Below are positions 23,099 to 31,096 of a stretch of DNA of 64,000 nucleotides, piece by piece. The first letter of the stretch is position 1. Each line of letters starts with the position of its first letter. The position numbers were made by a program, and so were the translations under genes. The DNA is from a virus. The notes below the pieces were generated by a model that had not been told where the DNA came from, did not search any database, and saw only the letters and a list, made by a program, of their open reading frames with translations. The DNA lies in the IMG/VR virus record IMGVR_UViG_3300045996_004119, positions 1 to 64,000 of that record; one strand, given 5' to 3'.

Positions 23099-23524
23099 AT
23101 GCTCCCCCTCTCCTCGCTCGCCGACCGCCTCGTCCAGCTCCACGCTGGCGCGGACCGCGGCCAGGTCGCGATCGCTGGCGCCGGCGTCGCGGTCACCGAA
23201 CGCAAGCCGTGGGCGGACGCCAAGCGCGACCGCGACGTCATCCGCGTTGCCATGACGCAGGTCCTCGGCTCGGCGCTCCCGCTGGAGCTCTCCGCCGTGG
23301 AGGCGCTCGTCGCCAGGCTCGTATTCCTGGAGGACGCGAACGGCCGCGCCTCCATCCGCGTCTGCGGCTCCGAGCTCGTCGGCCTCGAGGACCTGACCGC
23401 GGCGACCCACCGCGCCGCAGCGATGCGCGCCGTCCTCGTTGCGGATCTCCAGCGCGCCCTGGCCGGGGAGGAGCCGCCCGCCACGGTGCGCCGGTCGGTG
23501 CCGGCCAGCCTGGAGGCGAGGTAG
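23099..23524 (+). CDS. Hypothetical protein (141 aa)
   Basis: A 141-residue helical protein, spaced three bases after the HTH-nuclease fusion. AAATHRAAAMRAVLVADLQRAL-like helices dominate the C-terminal half. No family recognised. Confidence 0.6.
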   Translation: MLPLSSLADRLVQLHAGADRGQVAIAGAGVAVTERKPWADAKRDRDVIRVAMTQVLGSALPLELSAVEALVARLVFLEDANGRASIRVCGSELVGLEDLTAATHRAAAMRAVLVADLQRALAGEEPPATVRRSVPASLEAR

Positions 23525-23527
23525 TCC

Positions 23528-24262
23528 ATGCACCCGTACGAGAACGCCGACGCGCAGCCCATGACGTACCTGGATCGGCAGAGGTGCGACGCCGACGAGG
23601 TGCTCACCAGCGCCCCGGCGCTCGGCGACATCCCGGCCGGCTTCGACCCGGAGCGGACCTGGGACGGCAGCGAGGAGGAGGGCGAGCTCGACGATCGCCA
23701 CCGCGCCGACATCAGCGCTGAGTTGATCGCCCTCTACCGGCGCAACGCTCGGCTGGAGATCCTCCTGGAGGCCGCCGAGAGGCGCGCATCCGATCTCGAG
23801 GAGAAGCTCGACCGGTCCGACGCCCACGGGCTTCTCCACGAGAACCTGCTCGATCTCTTGGCCGAGGTTTCGAGCGGGCTCGGGGCGCTCGACTGGGGCC
23901 TGTTCGCCGGCATGTTGGCCCAGGCGCGCGGCACAGGGCTCGACACGTCCGCCGCAGAACGGCGCTGCATGTCGATTCTCGATCGCCTCCACGGCGATCG
24001 GGCGCGCATCGACGATGCGTGGGGCCAGGTCCGCGCAGAGCGCCTCCGCACCGACGCAGAGCGCGAGCGCGCCGCCGCCTGCGTCCGCCAGGGACTCGCC
24101 GGCGTCTCCGACGATGACCTCGTCCGCGAGGTCAACCGGCGCTTCGCCGCCAGGCTCGCCGCGGCCGCAGCCCGAATCGCCGCCAGTCGGCCTGTACCCG
24201 CCTCCGCCGTCGTCGTTGCCCGGGACGATGCTGGCGATGACGCGGCTAAGGATGCTTCCTAG
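23528..24262 (+). CDS. Hypothetical coiled-coil protein (244 aa)
   Basis: A 244-residue acidic protein with coiled-coil helices at ~60-100 (LIALYRRNARLEILLEAAER) and ~165-225. No enzymatic motif seen. It lies three bases after the gene upstream and belongs to the rightward early operon. Confidence 0.6.
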   Translation: MHPYENADAQPMTYLDRQRCDADEVLTSAPALGDIPAGFDPERTWDGSEEEGELDDRHRADISAELIALYRRNARLEILLEAAERRASDLEEKLDRSDAHGLLHENLLDLLAEVSSGLGALDWGLFAGMLAQARGTGLDTSAAERRCMSILDRLHGDRARIDDAWGQVRAERLRTDAERERAAACVRQGLAGVSDDDLVREVNRRFAARLAAAAARIAASRPVPASAVVVARDDAGDDAAKDAS

Positions 24263-24316
24263 CGACTCCGGTGAGTCGTTGTTCGTCAACCGTCTTCGGG
24301 GGATCGAGGTCTTGAG

Positions 24317-24805
24317 ATGAGCATCTTCCGTGACAGAAAGCGTGGGACCCCATCCGGAGAGCGCAGCTCCGCGCCTCCGCCGGCTCGCGGCGTCAGTCAT
24401 ATCGCTGATCTTGCGGCGGCCATCGCCGCCAGCAATGCCGATGCGCTGTCGGCCGCATCACCTGCTCACGCGAGCAGGGCCAGTGGAGAACTACGCAGCT
24501 CCGTCCGGGCCGCCGCGCGTCCGAAGGCCATTCGCCTGATCCGGCAGGCGGTCGACCCGCTGCCGCTCGCTGAGCTCGCGTGCATCATCGACGCTCAGCC
24601 GCAACATGTTGGAGCGGCGCTGTCCGAGGCGTCGCCGACGAAGCCATTTGCCGCCGAGAACTTCGTCCTGATGGCCGAGCGGAATCCGCAGCTCGGCGTG
24701 AGGATCGTGAAGTCCTACGTGACGTTGTTTCGCGCCGAGATGATTCGTTCTCTTGGACATGACCTGATCCAACTCGCGAATGAGCTGGAGGAGGTGGAGC
24801 AATGA
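24317..24805 (+). CDS. Hypothetical protein (162 aa)
   Basis: A 162-residue protein with a low-complexity Ala/Ser/Pro-rich front (1-60) and a helical rear (IRLIRQAVDPLPLAELACII, FRAEMIRSLGHDLIQLANEL). GAGG lies eight bases before the ATG. No family recognised. Confidence 0.6.
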   Translation: MSIFRDRKRGTPSGERSSAPPPARGVSHIADLAAAIAASNADALSAASPAHASRASGELRSSVRAAARPKAIRLIRQAVDPLPLAELACIIDAQPQHVGAALSEASPTKPFAAENFVLMAERNPQLGVRIVKSYVTLFRAEMIRSLGHDLIQLANELEEVEQ

Positions 24806-25122
24806 ACGCTCTTGTCTTGCTGTTCGGCATCATCGTCGTCTGCGCCGTTGTCCTGTTCCTCAGCGGCCTCGTCGTCGGCCTCGCCTACGAGCGCTCGCTG
24901 CGCCGGTGGTGGTACCGCAGCGCGGTGGAGTCGGCCGTGTACCGGCTCCTCGATGCAGAGGCCGCGGCGTGCAACCCGCGGTCGAAGTCCTCGGCCGTGC
25001 TCGAGTACGAGAAGGCGAGGGCGCGCGTTGCGCGGCTGGTCGCGTGGCAGCGCCCGGCGCTCCCGGTGCGTGCGCCCGCGCGGTCGACCGTGGCCCCCGC
25101 AGCACAGGAGCTCGCATCGTGA
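24802..25122 (+). CDS. Membrane protein (106 aa)
   Basis: A 106-residue protein with a strong N-terminal membrane helix (LVLLFGIIVVCAVVLFLSGL) and a basic cytoplasmic tail. ATGA overlap with the gene upstream and GTGA with the gene downstream. The next gene is also a one-helix protein, so the two may form a pair, loosely like phage spanin or i/o-type pairs; no evidence beyond topology. Confidence 0.6.
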   Translation: MNALVLLFGIIVVCAVVLFLSGLVVGLAYERSLRRWWYRSAVESAVYRLLDAEAAACNPRSKSSAVLEYEKARARVARLVAWQRPALPVRAPARSTVAPAAQELAS

Positions 25123-25550
25123 TCCGCCGGGGGGTGCTGTTGCTCTCGTGCGGCGCCATTGGCGCGCTGCTCCTCGCCTACCACGTCGCCGAGACGCGGC
25201 GCGCGGCTGGAGCGGCCGAGATGGATGAGCGGCTGCGGCGAGCCCGCGGCAGGGTCCGCACGGTGATCGGCGCTGCAAGGCGGTTCCGGGACGAGCGGGA
25301 CGAGGCGCGCGCCGGGTTCAACGGGGCAGTCGACTACGTGGCGAACATCAAAGCCCACGGCCTGACGATCCTCCGGATCGCCGACGTGGACCACCTGCGG
25401 TCCGAGCGCGACCGGGCCGCAGCGGCGGATGCAGAGGCGTGTCAGCTGCGGGTGGCGCTGGAGCTCATCGCGGACGGGTGCGACGTGCCGCAGCGGATCG
25501 CGGTCGAGGCGCTGGGGCGCGGAGAGGAGGAGTCATGCAGCGCGAATTGA
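25119..25550 (+). CDS. Membrane-anchored coiled-coil protein (143 aa)
   Basis: A 143-residue protein: N-terminal hydrophobic helix (GVLLLSCGAIGALLLAYHV) then a long coiled coil (~28-115). GTG start from the GTGA overlap with the upstream membrane-protein gene. The cysteine in LLLSCGA is only a weak lipobox. Function unknown. Confidence 0.6.
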   Translation: MIRRGVLLLSCGAIGALLLAYHVAETRRAAGAAEMDERLRRARGRVRTVIGAARRFRDERDEARAGFNGAVDYVANIKAHGLTILRIADVDHLRSERDRAAAADAEACQLRVALELIADGCDVPQRIAVEALGRGEEESCSAN

Positions 25551-25915
25551 AGGTCGAGGCTGGCGTCATACGTGAGCTCACCAAGAGGCAGTCGGAACTC
25601 GTCGACATGATTCGGTCGTTCACCGCGGAGCACGGGCGCTCCCCGTCGACGCGCGACATGATGTCCGCGTTCGGCTTCAAGAGCACCAACGCCATCGCGT
25701 GCATGCTGAATGCCCTTGAGAAGAAGGGCGCGATCTCGCGCGACAAGTACAAGCCCCGCAGCGTCCTGCTCGCGGGCGACGCCGCGCATGCAGCGCGCGG
25801 CGATGTCCTCCGGATGGCGCTCCAGTTGCCTGCGTCTGACGTTGCATGGCTGGTGCAGCAACTCAACGAAACGCTCGGCGCCCAGGCGCCGGAGGAGATG
25901 CGTCATGCAAGCTGA
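25535..25915 (+). CDS. LexA-type DNA-binding domain protein, no peptidase
   Basis: A 126-residue protein whose residues 13-78 follow the LexA N-terminal winged helix closely: ELTKRQSELVDMIRSFTAEH, GRSPSTRDMMSAFGF, NAIACMLNALEKKGAI and R.VLL. The C-terminal ~45 residues are helical, and there is no S24 autopeptidase. It could bind SOS-type or phage operators but could not self-cleave. This would make it a constitutive repressor or a competitor of host LexA. ATG start inside the end of the preceding gene. Confidence 0.75.
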   Translation: MQRELKVEAGVIRELTKRQSELVDMIRSFTAEHGRSPSTRDMMSAFGFKSTNAIACMLNALEKKGAISRDKYKPRSVLLAGDAAHAARGDVLRMALQLPASDVAWLVQQLNETLGAQAPEEMRHAS

Positions 25916-26675
25916 GGTGCAGGTGTTCGAGCCGGGGGCGCGGGTGGCGTGGCGCGGAACCAACGTGCCGCCGCGGGTCCTCAGCCATATCGACGACGGA
26001 TCCTGGATCGGCGTGACCGTCGAAGGCACGGAGAAGCACCTCTGTTCTGCGCGCGAGATTTCGCCTGGGCTCGATGTGGTCGCGCCCGCCCCGCGCGAGG
26101 GGCAGCGGTGGGCGAACGTCGTGTGCAAGTTGATGGTCCACGCGACGACCGATCGCTCGTCCGGCGAGCAGGAGTTGTGTGCATGTTTTGACGGGTCACC
26201 GTGGACCCCGGTAGTGATTGGGGACGCGACGTTCCTTGCTCGGTGGCTCCTCGGCCGCGGGTTCGAGTGCATTCAGGCCGCCGACGCCGCGCCCGAGACC
26301 CTCCGCGCCTCCGAGGCGACGGCGGCCACCGCCCCGTCGCCGGCCGCACCCGCGCCCTGGACGCTCGCCGACGCGCGCCGGCTGATCACCGAGACGGTCG
26401 CCGCCGCAGCCCCGCGCCGCCCGGAGGCGTTCACCTCGGCGCTGTGCTCGCTGGCTGAGACCGAGACGCCGGACGCGGAGCTCGTGATGGTGACGGCCGT
26501 GGCTTTCACGGTGCTCGAGGAGTCGCTGCCGGAGCACGGCGTCGTCTCCGACTGGCAGGAGCGCCGCGCGCTCAACGCCATCACCTGGAAGCTGAAGGAC
26601 GCCGTGGGCGTCGAGCGCGCCGTCGATGCGCTGATGGCCTGCCACCTCTACCTCGCGCGGAGGGGCGGATGCTGA
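25905..26675 (+). CDS. Hypothetical two-part phage protein (256 aa)
   Basis: A 256-residue protein. Residues 1-90 are beta-rich (FEPGARVAWRGTNVPPRVLS), like a small SH3-type barrel. An Ala/Pro linker follows (~125-155) and then an all-helical domain (~155-256) with the run LVMVTAVAFTVLEESLPEHG. No family recognised. Confidence 0.55.
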   Translation: MQAEVQVFEPGARVAWRGTNVPPRVLSHIDDGSWIGVTVEGTEKHLCSAREISPGLDVVAPAPREGQRWANVVCKLMVHATTDRSSGEQELCACFDGSPWTPVVIGDATFLARWLLGRGFECIQAADAAPETLRASEATAATAPSPAAPAPWTLADARRLITETVAAAAPRRPEAFTSALCSLAETETPDAELVMVTAVAFTVLEESLPEHGVVSDWQERRALNAITWKLKDAVGVERAVDALMACHLYLARRGGC

Positions 26676-26836
26676 TGCCGCGAGCGATGGCCGAGCAGGC
26701 CGCGAGCGACACGGAGATCGACGTGCCGACCTGGCTCGCCCGCGAGCACGAGGAGCGCCGGCAGCGGCGCGGGAACAGCGACGTGAACTACGGCGCCGCG
26801 GAGGAGCAGGTGCCCGCGGAAGGGTGGGTGACGTGA
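26675..26836 (+). CDS. Small acidic protein (53 aa)
   Basis: A 53-residue charged protein between two one-base TGATG overlaps; an ATG two codons earlier is also possible. No domain seen. Its position between coupled genes is the evidence for it. Confidence 0.5.
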   Translation: MPRAMAEQAASDTEIDVPTWLAREHEERRQRRGNSDVNYGAAEEQVPAEGWVT

Positions 26837-27534
26837 TGGACGATCAACTTCGTCGCGCTGTCGTGGCCGGGCTGAAGACGATGCTCGCGGTGCTCGAGGA
26901 GCCCGGCGCGGGCGACGACGCCCATTCGGTGGCATCTGCCGAGCTCACTCCGATGGAGGTGCGCCTCGCCGAGGCCGCGCGAGCGACCGTTCGACCCGGG
27001 TGGGTCCCGACGCTGCGCCAGCCTGCTGAGCGCGTCGCTAGAGCCGCCATCAAACGCGCTCGGGTGCGCGCTCTCGCGGGTGGCGAACCGGCAACCGCGT
27101 CGGCGGCGCCGCGCGAGGCCCGCGTCCATCTGCGCGTCTTCGCCGAGCGCATCGGCGTCAAGTACGCCACCGCGAAGCAATGGCGGGCACACGGCATGCC
27201 GTGCTCGCGCGGCAAGGTGCTCCCCCACCGGGCGCTCGCGTGGATCGAGCAGAACCGCAAGAACTCCGTCGCCATCAACCGGAAGTCGGTCGTCTACTTC
27301 GTCCGAGATCAGGCCGGGCGCATCAAGATCGGGCTGAGCTCGAACGTCCAGCGCCGGCTCCTCGAGATCCGCAAGATGGTGAAGGGGCCCGTCGCACTCC
27401 TCGGAACGATCGACGGGGACATGCGAACCGAGTTGGCGCTGCACGAGCGCTTCGCCGCAGACCGGCTGGAGGGGGAGTGGTTCCGCGCGTCGGAGGCTGT
27501 GATGGCCGCTGTCCCGACGATGGTGGCCACATGA
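26836..27534 (+). CDS. Helix-turn-helix plus T5orf172/Mug113 domain protein
   Basis: A 232-residue protein. Residues ~95-140 resemble a MerR/excisionase-like HTH (HLRVFAERIGVKYATAKQWR, then AHGMPCSRG). Residues ~150-226 are a T5orf172/Mug113 domain: VVYFVRD, IKIGLSSNVQRRL, MRTELALHERFAAD, GEWFRAS. The domain order is the reverse of the paralogous fusion at 22520. It sits just before the excisionase-like and integrase genes and may regulate or assist recombination; the role is inferred. Confidence 0.7.
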   Translation: MDDQLRRAVVAGLKTMLAVLEEPGAGDDAHSVASAELTPMEVRLAEAARATVRPGWVPTLRQPAERVARAAIKRARVRALAGGEPATASAAPREARVHLRVFAERIGVKYATAKQWRAHGMPCSRGKVLPHRALAWIEQNRKNSVAINRKSVVYFVRDQAGRIKIGLSSNVQRRLLEIRKMVKGPVALLGTIDGDMRTELALHERFAADRLEGEWFRASEAVMAAVPTMVAT

Positions 27535-27809
27535 TCCAGATCACGCCGGAAGAGCGCGCCGTCCTCAGGCACGCCCAGATGATCCTCGGCCGCATCCTCG
27601 GCGAGCAGCCGGCCGTCGAAGCCGAGCCAGCGCCCCAGGTCGACGACCCGCGGTGGATGAAGCTCTCCGACTACGCGCGCTCGCGGAGCATCGGCCGCCG
27701 CACGCTCGACGTGTACATCGCGCAGGGGCTCCCGACGAAGGGCCGCGGGAAGTCGCGTCGCGTGATCGTCGCCGATGCGGACTCCTGGCTGGAGAAGCGC
27801 CGTGGTTGA
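27531..27809 (+). CDS. Excisionase-like small HTH protein
   Basis: A 92-residue protein. The C-terminal half (WMKLSDYARSRSIGRRTLDV, then GLPTKGRGKSRRVIVADADS) is a MerR-like winged helix of the kind used by recombination directionality factors that bend att DNA. It overlaps the integrase start (GTG 27802, stop 27807-27809), the normal position of an xis gene. Assignment is by fold pattern and context. Confidence 0.65.
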   Translation: MIQITPEERAVLRHAQMILGRILGEQPAVEAEPAPQVDDPRWMKLSDYARSRSIGRRTLDVYIAQGLPTKGRGKSRRVIVADADSWLEKRRG

Positions 27810-29001
27810 CGTGAAGTGGTGGGTCTTCCGGCGCGCCGGCTCGAAGCGCTTCACCTTCTCGTGGGCGCCCGACCCGGAGAACCCGAAGACCCGCAAGCAG
27901 AAGCTGCTCCCGCCGGAGCTCCGCACCGAGGGGCAGGCGACCGCTTACGCGCGCGCTCACCTCGACGAGCTCACCGACGCGCGCGCGCCGAAGCGCAAGA
28001 CGATCGCTGGGCCCACCGTCGGCGAGCTCGCCGAGAAGTGCATCGAGTACTGGAAGGCCGACGACCGCAAGGCGTGGTCGACGATCACCGACCGCGCCTC
28101 GCACATGAAGAAGTGGATCGTCCCCATGCTCGGCGCGGAGCCCGTGCTGAGCATCGGGGTTCCTCGGCTTCGCCAGTTCGTGCGCGACATCCGCGTCCAG
28201 GTCGCCGCGTACACCTGCCGGAACATCTTGAGCACGCTGACGATCTTCCTGAACGACATCGTTGCCGAGGGCTGGGTCTCGATGGACGCGAACCCGGCGG
28301 AGCACCAGGCCGTCCGGAAGGAACTGCCGGAGCAGGCGCCGCGTGCCGGCCGCTCGCAGAAGCTCCGCACGTCGCTCGACCGCGTGCAGGGGCTCATCGA
28401 CTGCGAGGAGGTGCCGCGCATCCGCCGCGTGCTCTACGTGTCGGTCACCACCTCTGGCCTGCGCGCGGGCGAGCTGTTCGGCGTCCGCCTCTCGCGTCTG
28501 CACCTCGACGCAGACCCGCCGCGTGTCGAGATCGAGAAGGCCGCGCAGCTCAAGCACCGGGACGGCCACGCGAAGCTCGGGAAGACGAAGACGACCGGCA
28601 GCGTGCGGACGATCCCGCTGCACCCGGCTGCCGAAGCGGCGATCCGCGGCTGGCTCGCCGACGGCTGGGAGAACCTCGTCGGCCGCGCACCCCGCCCGGA
28701 CGACCTCCTCTTTCCGCGCGAGGACGGCGAGCCGTGGCGGCCCAAGATGGCGGAGCTCTTCCGCGAGGACCTGAAGCGCATCGGAGCCCCGACGCACGTG
28801 GACGGGCTGCCGCTCACCTTCCACGGCCTGCGCGGGCTCTTCGCCCAGACGCTCCGCGCCGAGGGCGTGCCGTACGACGACCGCGCCGGGCTCATGGGGC
28901 ACACGCCGAAGGGTGTGGAGCAGCGGCACTACAGCGAGGGCGACCTGCGTGTCGCACATGAACAGGTGAGCCGGATCAAGCTCACGTGGAGGGACGTGTG
29001 A
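27802..29001 (+). CDS. int: Tyrosine-family integrase
   Basis: A 399-residue tyrosine recombinase. It has an N-terminal arm-binding part (1-70), a core-binding SAM-like domain (~75-180) and a catalytic domain (~195-399) with Arg221 (SGLRAGEL), a Lys in the beta-hairpin (GKTKTTGS), His341/Arg344 (TFHGLRG), His367 (GHTPKG) and nucleophile Tyr377 (RHYSEGD). All six conserved positions are present, so it should be active. The GTG start at 27802 overlaps the excisionase-like gene; an ATG nine codons upstream is less likely. The attP core with a tRNA-Arg 3' half starts 133 bases after the stop codon. Confidence 0.95.
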   Translation: MVDVKWWVFRRAGSKRFTFSWAPDPENPKTRKQKLLPPELRTEGQATAYARAHLDELTDARAPKRKTIAGPTVGELAEKCIEYWKADDRKAWSTITDRASHMKKWIVPMLGAEPVLSIGVPRLRQFVRDIRVQVAAYTCRNILSTLTIFLNDIVAEGWVSMDANPAEHQAVRKELPEQAPRAGRSQKLRTSLDRVQGLIDCEEVPRIRRVLYVSVTTSGLRAGELFGVRLSRLHLDADPPRVEIEKAAQLKHRDGHAKLGKTKTTGSVRTIPLHPAAEAAIRGWLADGWENLVGRAPRPDDLLFPREDGEPWRPKMAELFREDLKRIGAPTHVDGLPLTFHGLRGLFAQTLRAEGVPYDDRAGLMGHTPKGVEQRHYSEGDLRVAHEQVSRIKLTWRDV

Positions 29002-29069
29002 TCGCGATGTGCGAGCCGATCCATGGCGCCTGCGGCGTACCGTTACCGCGCGCTGTACCGAAGCGCCAC

Positions 29070-29125
29070 CGCGCAGCACAGCGCGGAAACGGCGGCATGC
29101 TGAGCGCTCTGCGCTGTGCTGCGCG
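29070..29125. repeat. 15-bp inverted repeat between int and the attP core
   Basis: CGCGCAGCACAGCGC (29070-29084) and GCGCTGTGCTGCGCG (29111-29125) are exact reverse complements with a 26-base loop. As RNA it is a very stable hairpin after int and could stop transcription or protect the mRNA end; there is no T-run. As DNA it could be a pair of arm-type protein sites of attP. Confidence 0.6.
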
Positions 29126-29133
29126 CAGTCGGC

Positions 29134-29183
29134 TCGGTTTCCTAAACCGAAGGTCGCAAGTTCAATTCTTGCCGGGGGTGCCG
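29134..29183 (+). other. attP core: 3' half of tRNA-Arg(CCU)
   Basis: The block reads as the 3' part of a tRNA: anticodon stem TCGGT/ACCGA around loop TTCCTAA (anticodon CCT, arginine), variable AGGTC, T stem GCAAG/CTTGC around TTCAATT, acceptor strand CGGGGGT, then GCCG where a tRNA would have N-CCA. No matching 5' half exists upstream. Phages that integrate into tRNA genes carry such a 3' copy at attP to restore the gene after insertion. The crossover should lie within this segment. Its place next to int, with phage genes on both sides, shows the unintegrated arrangement. Confidence 0.8.
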
Positions 29184-29410
29184 AGAAACCCCGGATCGTG
29201 TGCAACCGACTCGGTATGTGCGCACATCCGGCGGCACACACGGCCGCGGTGGGCTTATCCACATCTCGGGCAATCACCCTGCGCGCGTGAGCAGGAGTCG
29301 AGCCGACGAAGAGCGCTGACCGCGGGTCGCGCTGGCCGGCTCGCCCAGGGCGCGCTCGATGCCGCTGAGGCCTCCGTCGCCTCGCGCTCCGGCGCGGCGG
29401 GAGGTGGCCG
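29184..29410. other. attP right flank: palindrome and DnaA box
   Basis: No gene is evident here. The stretch holds ATGTGCGCACAT, a perfect 12-bp palindrome (29216-29227), and TTATCCACA (29255-29263), an exact consensus DnaA box. Both could be protein sites of the attachment or control region. Together with 29002-29133 this makes the 409-base gene-free gap between the integrase and the cupin gene. Confidence 0.5.
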
Positions 29411-29914
29411 GTGAGGCGCCTCGACGCCGCCATCCGCCGGGCGCTCGCCGCCATCACCGCGCGCCTCGCGCCGCCGCGCACCTACGGCGGTCACGCCGGC
29501 CCGTACCTGAGCCGCTGGACGCTCCTCGGCGCCGGGAAGTACCGCTGGCGCCTCTGCCTGCACCACTTCCACCGGTCCGACGAGGATCTGGAGCTCCACA
29601 CCCACCCGTGGGCCTGGGCCGTGGCCATCCAGCTTGCCGGCGGCTACCGCGAGGAGCGACGGGAGCGCCGCATCTGGGGCGACGTCGTCCGGGTGCACGT
29701 GCGCCGGCCCGGCCACGTCGTCTTCCTCCGCGCCGACACCGCGCATCGCGTCGACCTCCTCGATGAGGCGCGCGGATCCTGGTCGCTGATCCTGACCGGC
29801 CAGGTCGTCGCCTCGTGGGGCTTCTGGGACCGCGAGACCGGCCGCGAGACCCCGTGGCGCGAGTTCATCGAGGGCAAGGGCCTCGTCCCGCTGAAGCCGG
29901 AGGTGAGGCCGTGA
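29411..29914 (+). CDS. Cupin-fold protein
   Basis: A 167-residue protein with the two cupin motifs: HTHPWAWAV with GGYREER (~58-80) and PGHVVFLRADTAHRVDLL (~99-116). The metal ligands (two His and a Glu in motif 1, His in motif 2) are present. Cupins of this size occur in many phages without a defined substrate; metal-dependent epimerase, dioxygenase or lyase activities are all possible. GTG start with GGGAGG upstream. It is the first gene to the right of attP. Confidence 0.75.
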   Translation: MRRLDAAIRRALAAITARLAPPRTYGGHAGPYLSRWTLLGAGKYRWRLCLHHFHRSDEDLELHTHPWAWAVAIQLAGGYREERRERRIWGDVVRVHVRRPGHVVFLRADTAHRVDLLDEARGSWSLILTGQVVASWGFWDRETGRETPWREFIEGKGLVPLKPEVRP

Positions 29915-30339
29915 CCCGCCGCCGTCCCCTCCCGCGCCTGCTCCGCGCCCAGCTCTGGCGCCCGCGGCATCTCGCGCCGCTCGGCCTCGACGAGCTCTGG
30001 CTGCTCGCGGCCGTACTCCGCTCCGAGGCGCCGCAGGTCGGCCTCGGCGAGGTGGCACGCCTCGCGGCGGAGGCCGGCTACCCGCTCTCGCTCCGCGCCG
30101 TCGGCTGCGCCCGGACCAGGCTGCGCCGCCGGGGGCTCTGCCTGCGCCACGGCAACGGCGGCGACCGCGTGTCGCTCACGCTGGCTGGTCGCCTCGTCGC
30201 CCAGGTCGAGGCCGCGCACCTGCTCGCCCCTGCCGTCCGCCGTCCTGCCGCCGCGGCGCCCGCCGTCGAGGTGTGGTGCTGCGCCCCGCGAGCGCCGAGC
30301 CGCCAGACCACCACCCCAGCCCAGGAGTCGATCCGATGA
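29911..30339 (+). CDS. Hypothetical basic protein, possible winged helix (142 aa)
   Basis: A 142-residue Arg-rich protein. GLDELWLLAAVLRSEAPQVG, then LAAEAGYPLSLRAVGCARTR, reads like a winged helix with a wing around LRRRGLCLRHGN. Probably a DNA-binding protein; the family is not clear. GTG start with GTGA overlap. Confidence 0.55.
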   Translation: MTRRRPLPRLLRAQLWRPRHLAPLGLDELWLLAAVLRSEAPQVGLGEVARLAAEAGYPLSLRAVGCARTRLRRRGLCLRHGNGGDRVSLTLAGRLVAQVEAAHLLAPAVRRPAAAAPAVEVWCCAPRAPSRQTTTPAQESIR

Positions 30340-30881
30340 GCAATCACGTCGTGCTGCGAGGCAACGGCTTCGCCTGCCTGAACTGCGGCCAGAGCTACGA
30401 GCCGGCCGTGCCGTGCCCGACCAACATCTGGGCCGCTTCCGCGAAGACCTTCGACAAGGACCACCGCCGCTGCAAGGCGCCGGACGTTCCGGTGTGCGGC
30501 TTCTGCCGCGCCGCCGACCACGACGACGAGGGGCACGTCGTCGCGACGGTGAAGCACCCGAAGGACTGGCCGAGCTGCGGGGACACGGGCCTGAGCTCCA
30601 AATCGATCTGGCAGCACATGACCGGGCTGACGATCGCCGACCGCTGGTCCGGCAGCATGAGTTACCCGCTCGATCCCGACGACTTCGGCCGCTGCTACAG
30701 GCTGCTCTCCGCGCCGTGGGCGGCCGAGTGGCGTACCCGGATCGGCGAGATGGCGAAGTATCCGGGATGGGCCGGGCTCGTGGCCAGGTGGGACGAACTG
30801 GAGGCGCTCTACCGCGAGGAGCGCCCGGCTGGGAAGGCGCCGAAGCTCTACGCCGCGATGCAGGAGGCGCTCGGCCGATGA
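30336..30881 (+). CDS. Phage protein with two zinc-ribbon-like Cys groups (181 aa)
   Basis: A 181-residue protein. The N-terminal half has CLNCG and a following C-P, then CKAPDVPVCGFC (~14-60), suggesting two zinc sites. The C-terminal part is helical. Similar Cys-rich N-termini occur in phage accessory proteins of unknown role. ATG start with ATGA overlap. Confidence 0.55.
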   Translation: MSNHVVLRGNGFACLNCGQSYEPAVPCPTNIWAASAKTFDKDHRRCKAPDVPVCGFCRAADHDDEGHVVATVKHPKDWPSCGDTGLSSKSIWQHMTGLTIADRWSGSMSYPLDPDDFGRCYRLLSAPWAAEWRTRIGEMAKYPGWAGLVARWDELEALYREERPAGKAPKLYAAMQEALGR

Positions 30882-31096
30882 AGCTTCGCAACCGACCACG
30901 CACCTTCGCCAGCTTCGAGCGCGTCGCCGACGGCCCGCGCGGCTACGTCCCGCCGGCGGCCTGCGACACCTGCGGCACCAGCGACGACGACGAGCACGCC
31001 ACGTGGTGCCGGAGCTCCGGCCACGGCCGCGCGGTCCAGGCGGCCGCCCACCACGTCGGCTCGGTTCACGCGTCCCTGCCCGGCGAGGAGGCGTGA
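30878..31096 (+). CDS. Small Cys/His protein (72 aa)
   Basis: A 72-residue protein with CDTCGTSDDDEHATWC, a spacing typical of a small zinc-binding knuckle. Coupled by ATGA upstream and TGATG downstream. Function unknown. Confidence 0.55.
   Translation: MKLRNRPRTFASFERVADGPRGYVPPAACDTCGTSDDDEHATWCRSSGHGRAVQAAAHHVGSVHASLPGEEA

Noticed and set aside
22235-24400. 721-codon open frame on the minus strand
   Set aside because: It is antisense to five plus-strand genes with clear domains, has no ribosome site and encodes an Arg/Gly/Ala/His-rich low-complexity product, as expected for shadow frames in very GC-rich DNA.
24802-25550. Holin/spanin pair
   Set aside because: Two consecutive one-helix proteins are suggestive, but they lie in the early rightward operon beside regulators, far from any endolysin; kept as unknown membrane proteins.
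29060-29183. A complete, functional tRNA-Arg gene
   Set aside because: Only the anticodon arm, T arm and 3' acceptor strand are present; no 5' acceptor strand or D arm pairs with them, and the end reads GCCG rather than a CCA end.
27565-29481. 638-codon minus-strand open frame across the integrase
   Set aside because: Antisense to an integrase with all catalytic residues; it also crosses the attP core and hairpin.
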